DNA of 64,000 bases from positions 239,718 to 303,717 of the forward strand of contig NZ_KB849800.1 of assembly GCF_000369065.1 (NCBI RefSeq). Direction: 5' to 3'. Positions 33,039 through 42,401 of the stretch are shown piece after piece. The notes beneath the pieces were generated by a model. That model searched no databases and was not told where the DNA came from. It was given only the letters and a program-made list of their open reading frames with translations. The number at the start of each line of letters is the position of its first letter. Position 1 is the stretch's first letter. Position numbers and translations under genes: made by a program. This stretch comes from Acinetobacter haemolyticus CIP 64.3 = MTCC 9819 (GTDB taxonomy: Bacteria > Pseudomonadota > Gammaproteobacteria > Pseudomonadales > Moraxellaceae).

Positions 33039-34793
33039 TTATGGTTTACAACTAAAGTTTTCGGCTTTTTCGCTATCACCTTGACCATTGTAGCGAGCAA
33101 TCAGTGGGTAAGGACAAAGTGGACGAGTACGATCAGGTGCCCAGTCTGGCGGAAGTTCAGTATTCACTTGACCACTTGGGTTACCTGTGCCGCGTGCAGT
33201 CGCAATAATTTTGTCAGGTGCTTGGCCATATTCAACCCAGTTGACTAAAGCCGTCAATGCATCAAATTGGTCCGTCGCTATGCCATCACGGGTATGGTTC
33301 ATGCCCGGAATTCTAAAGAAACGTGCAAATTCATGTGCTGTACCTTTTGCATTATTTTTATAGCGTTGGAGTAGTTGATCGTACCAATTTTGGGTGTCAT
33401 CCACAGAGAAAACACCGTCTGCTGTGCCTTGCACCACAATCATTTTTCCACCGTGATTTCGGAGTTTATCCAGATTAAGTTCATCGGGTGGCATCATGAA
33501 TGACATCGCACTTTCAGTGTACACCTCATTGATTGCCGATAGTTTTGGATAGTCGGTATCAAAATTATAATTGAAAGCAAATTGTCTAGAGTTTTGAGTC
33601 ACAGTTGGGTTTGGTGGAACCTGAAAAATAATACCGACGGCAACTGGGTCACGCGCTGTTCCCACCGAAGATTCAAATTTCCAGCTTGCCCAGTTACTGT
33701 CGACTAAACCGGGGTCGAAAGGCTGGGTTGCATAGAGGGCTTGTCCGGCCGAATTTATAGGACCACGGTAAATATTGGCGAATACATCAATTTGTTCGGT
33801 ACTTAAACAAGTACCATCTCGTGTGCTTGAGCAAACGGGTACATCTTTGTGAATATCAAAAGCCGTACGGCAAGCCTCGACATCTTGAACCAAGCCATCT
33901 GCAACACCGTCTAAGGCATCGCATCGATCTAAAATTGCTTTTGCTAATACTTTGCGCTCTAAAAAGGTAAGAGCGGTACTTAGGTCATTTTCATCTGTTG
34001 CAACACGACGAAGCTGCTGCGCTGTATAGAGTTGAGCTGCGGCTGCACGAGGTAAATGAAAACCCGGTGTGCTTGCTAAAATTCCATCATATTGATCGCC
34101 TAAACGAGTTGCGGCAATCATGGCATGACGCCCGCCATTAGATGTACCGCCTGCATAGGAGCGGTCTGGAAATTTACCATATGCTGTTTTAATTAGATTT
34201 TTTGCCATAGGTGTAAGCTTGGTAATCGCACCGTAGCCGTAGTTAATTCTTGCTTCTGGATCTAAACCAAACATTGGATTTTGTGAGGCATTATGTCCAG
34301 CGTCGGAAGAAATAACTGCGAAACCATCATGTAGCGCATTGGTGAGTGGACCACCGCTGCCAACCTGACCCGTTGCAGGCACAAGATTACCATCAGTTCC
34401 ACCATTGCCTTGATAGAGAAAACGGCCATTCCAATCAACAGGTAGACGCATTTCAAAACCAATTTGATAGGTTTGTCCATCGACACGGCTTACCCGTTGA
34501 TCCATATAACCTTGGACCAAGCAATGAGCACCAATCGGTTTGTTGGCGACAGTCAATGTACCTTCCTCTTGACGCGTAGCTGAGCTAATGACCGTATTGT
34601 TGTACTGAAATCCGAGTAAGTCTGAACAGCTTCCTGTTATTTTTGCACCCACAGCTGGGGACAGCTGCGGTGGCTTGATTGTTGAGTGCGTTGATGTGTC
34701 ATCACTATCACTTTCACAGCCTGCCAAAGCACCAAGTATGGCGAGTACTAAAGCGGAGTAGGTCAAAATTCGTTTATTGTTAGAGTCATTCAT
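33039..34793 (-). CDS. hcaG: Tannase/feruloyl esterase family lipoprotein HcaG
   Basis: This 584-residue esterase is expected to release hydroxycinnamates from esters such as chlorogenate. Residues 1-25 are a lipoprotein signal with lipobox LAGC, so it should be membrane-anchored and exported. The alpha/beta-hydrolase fold of the tannase family carries the nucleophile Ser in GGTSNGGRHAM near residue 222, Asp in QGTADGVFS near residue 455 and His in GMNHTRDG near residue 500. In the family the Ser and His are usually each next to a Cys (CS-D-HC); here they are TS and HT. It is the last gene of hcaABCDEFG and follows hcaF by 33 bases. Confidence 0.92.
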   Translation of the reverse strand: MNDSNNKRILTYSALVLAILGALAGCESDSDDTSTHSTIKPPQLSPAVGAKITGSCSDLLGFQYNNTVISSATRQEEGTLTVANKPIGAHCLVQGYMDQRVSRVDGQTYQIGFEMRLPVDWNGRFLYQGNGGTDGNLVPATGQVGSGGPLTNALHDGFAVISSDAGHNASQNPMFGLDPEARINYGYGAITKLTPMAKNLIKTAYGKFPDRSYAGGTSNGGRHAMIAATRLGDQYDGILASTPGFHLPRAAAAQLYTAQQLRRVATDENDLSTALTFLERKVLAKAILDRCDALDGVADGLVQDVEACRTAFDIHKDVPVCSSTRDGTCLSTEQIDVFANIYRGPINSAGQALYATQPFDPGLVDSNWASWKFESSVGTARDPVAVGIIFQVPPNPTVTQNSRQFAFNYNFDTDYPKLSAINEVYTESAMSFMMPPDELNLDKLRNHGGKMIVVQGTADGVFSVDDTQNWYDQLLQRYKNNAKGTAHEFARFFRIPGMNHTRDGIATDQFDALTALVNWVEYGQAPDKIIATARGTGNPSGQVNTELPPDWAPDRTRPLCPYPLIARYNGQGDSEKAENFSCKP

Positions 34794-34826
34794 TTATTCA
34801 TATCCTTATTGAATGAATGGTTGCAA

Positions 34827-35216
34827 TTAATCTAAAACCATAAAATTAGCGGTACTTCGTGCAATCATTTTGTGGTTTTGCCAAGCTTCACTTTCGAGAT
34901 TCAGTACGGTTTTGCCTTGTTTGATGAATCGGCATTTTGTAATGACTTCGCCCACAGCGCAGGGTCTTAAAAAATCCATCGTTAAGTTGATGGTGGTGGC
35001 GGGTTTATGATCATTGGCGAGATATGCAAAAAGTCCCATCACGTCATCAAGCATGGCGCAGATCATGCCGCCTTCAATGGTGCCGCGTGGATTGGTAAAG
35101 CTTTCGAGGGCTGTATAATGGATGGTGAGTTCATTGTTTTTGTCATTCCAATGCAGATTATGTCCGCCTAAATGGTGATGGATGGGCGGCAAGTGTTCTA
35201 AAGTTTTCTGATCCAT
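34827..35216 (-). CDS. hcaF: Hotdog thioesterase HcaF
   Basis: This small cytoplasmic thioesterase has 129 residues from the ATG at 35216; the frame can be read from a TTG at 35252. The hotdog helix motif is TNPRGTIEGGMICAMLDDVMG, with EGG instead of the more common HGG and the Asp pair after it. In ADP1 the gene is part of the hca operon; a plausible role is to free CoA from dead-end hydroxycinnamoyl-CoA thioesters, which are also the inducers seen by HcaR. It lies between hcaE and hcaG. Confidence 0.85.
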   Translation of the reverse strand: MDQKTLEHLPPIHHHLGGHNLHWNDKNNELTIHYTALESFTNPRGTIEGGMICAMLDDVMGLFAYLANDHKPATTINLTMDFLRPCAVGEVITKCRFIKQGKTVLNLESEAWQNHKMIARSTANFMVLD

Positions 35217-35293
35217 AATATGATTCCATGCTTCATGATGAATTTTCCTCAATAAAAAGAGGCTCTATGCATGACAGAACCTCTGGTTTTGAA

Positions 35294-36544
35294 TTATTTA
35301 AACTTCCATGTGTAATCAATGTTGAAACGGGTTTCATTTGAAGGTTTGATGTTAGCAGTGGAAAGCATATTGTTGTCATAAATGGCGTAGCGCGCGCGTA
35401 ACCCTAGATTTTTTAACCAGCCACTTTGAACGGTGTAACCTAAATCAAAGTCTGTTTCTCGTTCCTTTAGATTGGTTCCACCCAAGTTGGGTGCATAAAT
35501 ATTGTGACCTGTAGTGTAACGGGTCATAAAACGTAGACCTGGTACATAATCTTTAAAGTCATATTCATAGCGGAAGCTGTAGACTTTCTCTTTTGGGTTT
35601 AAAAACTCTCCCGGCCATGTATCGATGAGTAGTCCAGTTTCTCCGCCCGTCAAATACGGAAAGGCAGTCTCGCCTTGATGTTGAAAGCTTCCAACAATAA
35701 ATTTATGGTTTTGATGTTTGAGTTCGAAATACGCATGATAAAGATCATTATCAACTAAACCTGCTTTTGCCTGTCCATCATCGCGGCTACGGTAATAGCG
35801 TAATTGCGAACTAAGATCGGTGGTGTCATTAATTTTGAATTGATGTGAAACCCCAAACATCACTTGGTTATAAAGATCGTCAACATCCATATAGAACGCT
35901 GTGAGTTTGAAGGCGGGATTAAATTGATAATTTCCCCCTAAATAATATAGACCGTCAGTTTCAGCACTTTTAAATCGTCCATTCACCCCTGAAATTTTCA
36001 TTTTTTCATGATCGGTGGAATCACGATGGTTGACCCGATTGATATAAGCCGCTTGTAAGTCAAAATCTTGAAGATCCTTTGATTCAATTGAGATACCACG
36101 GTAGGTCTGTGGCAATAAACGGGCAGGTGAGGCAACTAGAACAGGGTTCATCGGTCTTAAGGTACCGACTTTAAGTTCAGTTTGGCTCATTTTCGCTTTT
36201 GCTGTGACACCAATTTGCCCGTAAGAGTCAGCAGGTTCATTGGTGACCGTATTTCTAAGTAAATTGCCTGTACCTGCATGTTCGGCATCGGCATCGAGTT
36301 TAAAGCCTGCTGTTGCAAGAATGTCTAGCCCAAAACCAATGGTTCCCTCGGTGTAGCCCGAGTTTGCTTTGAGAATAAATCCTTGTGTCCAATCTTTTGC
36401 GGCAGGATATTTTGACTCTTTTTGATAGTCACGATCGAAATAAAAATTTCGTGTGGTGAGTTCTACTGAACTGTTATCAATGAAGTCGCCTGCATAGACT
36501 GAACTCGTAAGCATTAGGGTGGAGTAGATCCATAATTTCGACAT
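35294..36544 (-). CDS. hcaE: OprD-family outer-membrane porin HcaE
   Basis: This outer-membrane channel has 416 residues from the ATG at 36544, with AGGAAG seven bases before it. A signal peptide (MSKLWIYSTLMLTSSVYA) is followed by GDFIDNSSVELTTRNFYFDRDY, the usual opening of OprD-family porins. Alternating strands with aromatic girdles fill the rest and the protein ends in the beta-signal NIDYTWKFK. In the hca operon it should admit hydroxycinnamates or their esters. Confidence 0.9.
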   Translation of the reverse strand: MSKLWIYSTLMLTSSVYAGDFIDNSSVELTTRNFYFDRDYQKESKYPAAKDWTQGFILKANSGYTEGTIGFGLDILATAGFKLDADAEHAGTGNLLRNTVTNEPADSYGQIGVTAKAKMSQTELKVGTLRPMNPVLVASPARLLPQTYRGISIESKDLQDFDLQAAYINRVNHRDSTDHEKMKISGVNGRFKSAETDGLYYLGGNYQFNPAFKLTAFYMDVDDLYNQVMFGVSHQFKINDTTDLSSQLRYYRSRDDGQAKAGLVDNDLYHAYFELKHQNHKFIVGSFQHQGETAFPYLTGGETGLLIDTWPGEFLNPKEKVYSFRYEYDFKDYVPGLRFMTRYTTGHNIYAPNLGGTNLKERETDFDLGYTVQSGWLKNLGLRARYAIYDNNMLSTANIKPSNETRFNIDYTWKFK

Positions 36545-36626
36545 GGTATTTCTTCCTGAAAATAGTATTGTTGTTTTCAAACCAGACTTGATTGTTCTGT
36601 CTGCCTTGTTTCGCTTCTAAATCGAA

Positions 36627-37766
36627 TTATTTTCCGAGTAGTTTACGGGCAACGATTTCTTTCATAATCTCGTTGGTTCCTCCATAAATTTTTTGTACCC
36701 GCGCATCCACAAAAAAGCGTGAAATCGGATATTCCTGCATATAACCGTAGCCACCAAAAAGCTGAAGTAATTGATCAATCACTTCACATTGAGCATCGGT
36801 AATAAAGCATTTCAATGCGGCAACTTGAGTGACACTTAACTGGTGTTGTTGATACAGTGCGGCGCATTGATCTACAAAAGCTTGGGCAGCTTTTGCTTTT
36901 ATTTGCGCGTTTGCGAGCACAAAGCGCGTGTTTTGCATTTGACTTAACGGTTCTCCAAAAGCTTTACGCTCCAGTACATAGTCTTTGGTGAGTTCGATGG
37001 CGCCTAAAATTGATCCCAAAGCCATCATAGAAATGCTCAAACGTTCACGAGGTAACTCTTGCATTAAATAAGCAAAGCCTTGTCCTTCTTCACCTAAACG
37101 TTGACTTGCAGGCACATAAACATCATCAAAAAACAGTTCAGCTGTATCTTGAGCATGGAGCCCGATTTTTTGTAAAGAGCGACCTTTTTTAACACCGTCT
37201 AAAGTGGCATCGACTAATAAAATTGAAATACCTTTTGCTTTGGCTTGAGGATCAGTTTTCGCCACCAGAACGATCAGATCGGCATGCAAACCATTTGAAA
37301 TAAACGTTTTTGAACCATTAATACGGTAATGATCATTTTCTAAAATGGCTTGAGTGCGTATAGCCTGTAAGTCTGAACCCGCATTCGCTTCGGTCATGGC
37401 AATTGCAGTGACGACTTCACCTGTCACCATTTTTGGTAGCCAATAACGTTTTTGTTCTTCAGTTCCAATATTTTGCAGGTAAGGAGAGACCAGCTCATTT
37501 TGCCCGCCAATGGCAACTGCCAAAGATGCAAAGCCCGCTTGAGCCGTTTCTTGAACCAGCATGAGGGAGTAATGAACAGGAGCACCATAGCCGCCATATT
37601 CCTCGGGTACATCGACGCACAAAAAGCCATTTTTCCCAAGACGAAGCCATAGATCACGCGGGATGAGGCCATCGTGTTCCCACTGTTCGTAATACGGAGC
37701 AACCTGTTCTCTTAAGAACCTGCGATAGCTGTCTCGAAATAGTTCAAATTCTGTATCGTGTGGCAT
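36627..37766 (-). CDS. hcaD: Acyl-CoA dehydrogenase HcaD
   Basis: This FAD-dependent dehydrogenase has 379 residues from the ATG at 37766, where AAGG lies six bases upstream; seven further codons are open. Motifs: AMTEANAGSDLQAIRT near residue 130 binds the flavin, the ERLSISMMALG helix near residue 235, and QLFGGYGYMQEYPISRFFVDARVQKIYGGTNEI near residues 335-367 with the catalytic Glu in GGTNEI. In ADP1 it is thought to oxidise the CoA esters of saturated hydroxyphenylpropionates to hydroxycinnamoyl-CoA, so that both saturated and unsaturated acids join the pathway. Confidence 0.9.
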   Translation of the reverse strand: MPHDTEFELFRDSYRRFLREQVAPYYEQWEHDGLIPRDLWLRLGKNGFLCVDVPEEYGGYGAPVHYSLMLVQETAQAGFASLAVAIGGQNELVSPYLQNIGTEEQKRYWLPKMVTGEVVTAIAMTEANAGSDLQAIRTQAILENDHYRINGSKTFISNGLHADLIVLVAKTDPQAKAKGISILLVDATLDGVKKGRSLQKIGLHAQDTAELFFDDVYVPASQRLGEEGQGFAYLMQELPRERLSISMMALGSILGAIELTKDYVLERKAFGEPLSQMQNTRFVLANAQIKAKAAQAFVDQCAALYQQHQLSVTQVAALKCFITDAQCEVIDQLLQLFGGYGYMQEYPISRFFVDARVQKIYGGTNEIMKEIVARKLLGK

Positions 37767-37841
37767 GTTGAACCTTTTTTTAGGCAAAAGTGAGGCTAAG
37801 GCCCAAACCGAAGTTTGAGCTTCCTTTTTTATTTCAATTGC

Positions 37842-39719
37842 TTATTGCTTTAAGGTGGGTACCCGAATAATCAGTGGGTTTTCGGCCTGTTTTTGATAAA
37901 GTTCATCAATTAAAGCAGCACGACGCTTGGTAATATTGCCTTGATTGAGGTTGCCTTTATCGGTCACTTCACCTGCATCGAGTTGAGGTGGCTCGGTCAT
38001 TAAATAAAGCATTGAGACTGTATTTGAGCTACCGGTCGCATCTTTATTAAAGGTGGTTAAAAATTGGCGGAACCATTGCTGGACTTTAGGATGCTGTAGT
38101 ATCTCTGCTGCAGAATGTTCGCCCAGCTTAAGGCCAGCTTGTTGAGCACAAGCATCTAGTTTTGGAAAAATCAAAAAGCCAACCGCATTTAGGTTTGAAC
38201 CTGTAATACAAACATCTTGAACCAGTAAATTACCTTGAATGAGTACTTTGTTGCGTAGAGTGCCCACATTGACAAAAGTACCCGTATTGAGTTTAAAGTC
38301 TTCGGCAATTCGTCCGTCGTACATCAGACCTTTAGTTGGATCATTCACATCGACTAAACGAACGGCATCACCAGTATGGAAAAAGCCTTCATCATCAAAC
38401 ACAGTGCTTTGTTGGTCTGCTTTTAAACGCCAATAGCCTTTCATGACATGTTTGCCACGAACGCAAAACTCAAGTTTGTCACCACATGGCACCAGCTTAA
38501 TTTCACAACCTGGAGCAGGGTAGCCAATAAAGCCGGCCATCACGCGTGGGCCAGTGGTAAAAGCGCAAGAAGGAGCAGTTTCAGTCATGCCCAGTCCACT
38601 CATGATGCGAATTTTTTCTCCGCAATGTTGCTGAGCAATTTTATCGAGTCTGTTCCAGCCCGCTTCGGAAAGCGCTGCACCTGCAAAGAATAGAATTTTA
38701 ACTTTGGCAAAAAAGCGGTCTCTTAATTCTTCATCTTTTTCTAACGCTTCGGTGAGTTCTTCCCAACCTTTTGGCACATTTAAATAAACAGTTGGAGAAA
38801 TTTCTTTGAGGTTACGAATGGTTTCGTCAAATTTTCCTGCAACGGGTTTGCCGTCATCAATGTAAATGGTACCGCCGTTATAGAGTGCGATGCCGACATT
38901 ATGACTGCCGCCAAAAGTATGGTGCCAAGACAGCCAGTCGAGTAGGACAGGTGGGGTTTCTTCAAATTCAGGGAAAGTCTGCAATAGCATTTGCTGATTT
39001 ACGCACAACATTAAATGCGTGGTCGGTACAGCTTTAGGCAATTTGGTTGAACCCGAGGTAAATAAGAATTTGGCAATTTGGTTTTCATCAAGGGTTTGAT
39101 AAAACTCTTGAACGTTTGAAACAGACGTATCTAATAGCGATTGAAAAGATGTGCAGATCTGACCGCCCACAATCCCTTTATTGGTCACCACTTCAATCTC
39201 AGGCGTAATACATGCCTGAATCGCTTTGGCAAAGGCTTGTCCATCGCTGGCATAGACCATACCAGGTGTAAGCACTTCAAACACATGTTTAAGTTTGCCA
39301 AAGTCTTGAGAAATAAGAGAGTAGGCAGGGGAAATAGCCGAGAAAGGCACACCCGCCAGCATGGCACCCATAGAGAGTGTTAAATGTTCGAGATCATTAC
39401 CACTTAAAATGACCAGTGGTCTTTCTTGACTTAAATTACGATCATGTAATGCTTGAGCAATGTGCCATGCACGTTGTAGAACTTCTGCATAACTCAGTTT
39501 GACCCATTCACCTTGAGCATTGCGTTTTGCCGCAAAAATATGGTCTGGTTTGGTTTGGGCAAAATGAATTAACCGATCTGTCAGTTTTTGTGGATACAGT
39601 TTTAATTGCTCTTTTGGGCTGATATAGAGCGTGTCATCTTTATGCTGATAATGAATATCATGTTGCCCTAATTTTACGAACCGTTCGCGGTCTTGTGATT
39701 GAGTGGCATTCATTTGCAT
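37842..39719 (-). CDS. hcaC: Hydroxycinnamate-CoA ligase HcaC
   Basis: This AMP-forming acyl-CoA synthetase has 625 residues from the ATG at 39719, which has GGAG eight bases before it; a GTG three codons earlier is also in frame. The AMP-binding motif is FLFTSGSTKLPKAVPTTH near residue 227, followed by MSGLGMTETAPS near residue 377 and HTGDAVRLVD near residue 450. It is longer than usual ligases and is of the feruloyl-CoA synthetase type. It activates ferulate, caffeate and 4-coumarate with ATP and CoA for HcaA. It lies 54 bases before hcaD. Confidence 0.92.
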   Translation of the reverse strand: MQMNATQSQDRERFVKLGQHDIHYQHKDDTLYISPKEQLKLYPQKLTDRLIHFAQTKPDHIFAAKRNAQGEWVKLSYAEVLQRAWHIAQALHDRNLSQERPLVILSGNDLEHLTLSMGAMLAGVPFSAISPAYSLISQDFGKLKHVFEVLTPGMVYASDGQAFAKAIQACITPEIEVVTNKGIVGGQICTSFQSLLDTSVSNVQEFYQTLDENQIAKFLFTSGSTKLPKAVPTTHLMLCVNQQMLLQTFPEFEETPPVLLDWLSWHHTFGGSHNVGIALYNGGTIYIDDGKPVAGKFDETIRNLKEISPTVYLNVPKGWEELTEALEKDEELRDRFFAKVKILFFAGAALSEAGWNRLDKIAQQHCGEKIRIMSGLGMTETAPSCAFTTGPRVMAGFIGYPAPGCEIKLVPCGDKLEFCVRGKHVMKGYWRLKADQQSTVFDDEGFFHTGDAVRLVDVNDPTKGLMYDGRIAEDFKLNTGTFVNVGTLRNKVLIQGNLLVQDVCITGSNLNAVGFLIFPKLDACAQQAGLKLGEHSAAEILQHPKVQQWFRQFLTTFNKDATGSSNTVSMLYLMTEPPQLDAGEVTDKGNLNQGNITKRRAALIDELYQKQAENPLIIRVPTLKQ

Positions 39720-39810
39720 TTCTTTCACTCCATGGAAAGCGCATCACTGCGCTTTATTTTTTTGCATCATGCAATTTTTATTTAATATGTCGTTTTCCGC
39801 ATTAGTCCGA

Positions 39811-41262
39811 TTAAATCGGGTAATGACGTGATTGAGTTTGAATCGTAATCCAGCGTAAATCGGTAAATTCGGCAACAGAGACTTTACTACCAAAACGTCC
39901 GTAACCACTCGATTTTGTTCCACCAAATGGCATTTGAGCTTCGTCATGTACGGTTGCGCCGTTAATGTGACAAATACCCGAATCAATTTGTTGAGCCACT
40001 TCCAGTGCTTGTGAAATATTTTGACTAAACACTGCCGAAGAAAGGCCGAACTCGCTGTCATTTGCCAGTACTACGCCTTCTTCAATGCTTGAAAAACGTT
40101 GAACTGTGCATACAGGTCCAAATGATTCTTCGCGGTAAAGCAGCATGTCAGGTTTAATATTGAGTACCAGCGTCGGTTGCATGGTGGTGTCTTCAATATG
40201 AATACCTAAAGGTAAGTCAGCACCTTTGTTTTGAGCATCTTCCAACAAATGCTGAATACGGTTTGCAGCGCGGCGACTTTCTAAAACACCGAGTACATTG
40301 TCTTTTGAGGTTGGATTACCTGCTCGAATAGAGCGAGTTTTTTCAATCAGTTTTTCAATAAATTGGTCGGCAATTTTGTCTTGAACCAAAACACGTTCGG
40401 TCGACATACAAATTTGCCCCTGATTAAAGAATGCGCCAAAAGCAACAGCATTTATGGCTTCATTAATGTCTGCGTCATTTAAAACCACGACAGGGGCCTT
40501 ACCACCCAATTCAAGTAAAACAGGTTTTAAATATTTAGCCGCAGTCTCGGCAATAATTTTTCCGACTTTGGTTGAACCGGTAAAATTAATGCGCTTCACC
40601 GCTGGATGAGACACTAAACGCTCCACAATTTGTGGTGCATCTTCGGCGGCATGCGTAATCACATTCACGACACCTTCACCCAAACCTGCTTCATGTAACA
40701 CTTCACCAATCAAACGTTGGGTTGCTGGACAAGCCTCCGATGCTTTTAATACAACGGTGTTGCCACAAGCCAAAGGCATAGCAAGCGCACGTGTTGCCAA
40801 AATGACAGGGGCGTTCCAAGGTGCAATTCCTACAATCACACCACAAGGAACCCGCACACCCATTGCAAGATTGCCCGGCACATCTGACGGAATCAGACTT
40901 CCGTCAATTTGTGTGGTCATGGCTGCGGCCTCACGTAACATGTTGGCAGCAAGATGAACGTTAAACCCATACCATGTGGCAGTAGAACCTGTTTCTTGCA
41001 TTCCGATTTGAATGAATTGTTCGGTCTTTTGATCCATTAAGTCGGCTGCTTTTAATAAGCGTAAACGGCGTTCAGTAGGCGAGAGTTTCGACCATACTTT
41101 GAAAGCTTGTTGCGCCGAATCGATTGCACGATCAACATCTTCCAATGTTGCAGCAGCGGCTTTGCTCGCTACCGATCCATCAATTGGGCTAATACGCTCA
41201 AAAGTTGCCTGATTTGATGCATCAACAGATTGACCGTGAATAAGTAACTGTACATTTTGCAT
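39811..41262 (-). CDS. hcaB: Hydroxybenzaldehyde/vanillin dehydrogenase HcaB
   Basis: This 483-residue aldehyde dehydrogenase oxidises the aromatic aldehydes made by HcaA (4-hydroxybenzaldehyde, protocatechualdehyde, vanillin) to acids. Motifs: GIAPWNAPVILATRALAMPLACGN near residue 150, the Glu in LLELGGKAPVVV near residue 250, the catalytic Cys in FFNQGQICMSTERV near residue 284, and EESFGPVCTVQRF near residue 380. The NQGQICMS form is typical of salicylaldehyde/vanillin dehydrogenases. AAGGAC precedes the start. Confidence 0.93.
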   Translation of the reverse strand: MQNVQLLIHGQSVDASNQATFERISPIDGSVASKAAAATLEDVDRAIDSAQQAFKVWSKLSPTERRLRLLKAADLMDQKTEQFIQIGMQETGSTATWYGFNVHLAANMLREAAAMTTQIDGSLIPSDVPGNLAMGVRVPCGVIVGIAPWNAPVILATRALAMPLACGNTVVLKASEACPATQRLIGEVLHEAGLGEGVVNVITHAAEDAPQIVERLVSHPAVKRINFTGSTKVGKIIAETAAKYLKPVLLELGGKAPVVVLNDADINEAINAVAFGAFFNQGQICMSTERVLVQDKIADQFIEKLIEKTRSIRAGNPTSKDNVLGVLESRRAANRIQHLLEDAQNKGADLPLGIHIEDTTMQPTLVLNIKPDMLLYREESFGPVCTVQRFSSIEEGVVLANDSEFGLSSAVFSQNISQALEVAQQIDSGICHINGATVHDEAQMPFGGTKSSGYGRFGSKVSVAEFTDLRWITIQTQSRHYPI

Positions 41263-41300
41263 GGGTTGTGTCCTTACATTGCCATTAGAAAAATCAAGAG

Positions 41301-42134
41301 TTAACCAGTACGCTTGTAACTTTGTAAACCAGGTTTAATTGATTTTTCATCTAAAAATTGTTTCAGGCCTTGTTGACGACCATTTTCGGTATCGCGGTGG
41401 ATACATTGATCGAGCTTGGCATATAAGTAATCTTCGTTTTGATCCCAAGTCAGTTCACGACAACGCTTAAAGCCATTTTTAGCGGTTCGAAGTACCACAG
41501 GATTTTTCTCAAGTAAGCAATTTGCAAGCTCGGTAACTTCGGCTTTTAGCTCAGCAAGAGGGACGCTTTTATTCACTAATCCCATCGTTTCAGCATCTTT
41601 ACCACCAAATGTTTTACCCGTCATGATGTAGTACAAAGATGCGCGATGCCCTACGGTATCAGCCATTGCTTTGCTGACAAGGTTGCCCGGTGGGATACCC
41701 CAGTTAATTTCAGATAAACCGAAGGTCGCTTCATCTGCTGCAATCGCAAGATCACAAGCGACTAAAGGTGAGAAACCGCCTCCAAAACACCAGCCGTTGA
41801 CCATGGCAATGGTTGGTTTTGAATACATGCGAAGAAGTTGCCACTGCCAACGACATGAGTCACGGCGAATGCGTTCTTGAAAAATCTCAGGTTGAGTATC
41901 AACTTCACGGAAATATTCTTTCAAATCCATCCCTGCTGTCCAAGAGTCTCCAGCACCTGTGAGTACCAGAACTTTAGCATCTTGATCAAGCTCGAGAGTC
42001 TCAAGCACATCAATCATTTCACGGTTGAGAGTAGGGCTCATGGCATTCTTTTTTTCTGGGCGATTAAACATAACCCATGCAATTCCATTTTCAATATTAA
42101 CTTCTACGGTTTCCCAACGATTTTCGTATGTCAT
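41301..42134 (-). CDS. hcaA: Hydroxycinnamoyl-CoA hydratase/lyase HcaA
   Basis: This crotonase-fold enzyme of 277 residues hydrates hydroxycinnamoyl-CoA and splits it to the aromatic aldehyde and acetyl-CoA. It agrees closely with the remembered Pseudomonas fluorescens HCHL/Ech sequence. The oxyanion-hole segment is GAGDSWTAGMDLKEYF near residue 60, the catalytic Glu is in FGLSEINWGIPPGN near residue 143, and the substrate-binding Tyr is in WDQNEDYLYAKLD near residue 237. AAGGAG lies seven bases before the ATG. It is the first gene of the leftward operon and is divergent from hcaK. Confidence 0.96.
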   Translation of the reverse strand: MTYENRWETVEVNIENGIAWVMFNRPEKKNAMSPTLNREMIDVLETLELDQDAKVLVLTGAGDSWTAGMDLKEYFREVDTQPEIFQERIRRDSCRWQWQLLRMYSKPTIAMVNGWCFGGGFSPLVACDLAIAADEATFGLSEINWGIPPGNLVSKAMADTVGHRASLYYIMTGKTFGGKDAETMGLVNKSVPLAELKAEVTELANCLLEKNPVVLRTAKNGFKRCRELTWDQNEDYLYAKLDQCIHRDTENGRQQGLKQFLDEKSIKPGLQSYKRTG

Positions 42135-42180
42135 GGTTATACTCCTTGAAATGACATTTGCGTGTTCTGTGATTTAATTT

Positions 42181-42198
42181 AATATCAGTTAAACTTAC
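42181..42198 (-). promoter_or_regulatory. Candidate HcaR operator before hcaA
   Basis: AATATCAGTTAAACTTAC here recurs as an exact inverted copy at 42315-42332 before hcaK. The core AGTTAAACT is itself nearly palindromic, as expected for a MarR-family site. It lies 47 bp before the hcaA ATG. Confidence 0.75.
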
Positions 42199-42314
42199 AT
42201 TCAAGTCTTTTTTGATATTTTGGTTAAATATTTTTTAAGTATATAAAATTTAAAATAATTTTCTATACAATTAATTTTTTTATAAAATATATTGAAAAAA
42301 ATATTGCATTTTAA

Positions 42315-42332
42315 GTAAGTTTAACTGATATT
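42315..42332 (+). promoter_or_regulatory. Candidate HcaR operator before hcaK
   Basis: GTAAGTTTAACTGATATT is the exact reverse complement of 42181-42198. The two sites lie symmetrically at the two ends of the AT-rich divergent promoter region, one for each transcription unit. Confidence 0.75.
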
Positions 42333-42401
42333 TTTAGGGTGTTTAATAAACAATACACAAAAAGGGCTGAATGGATAGATTGGTCGAAAAAGGACAAGGT
42401 A

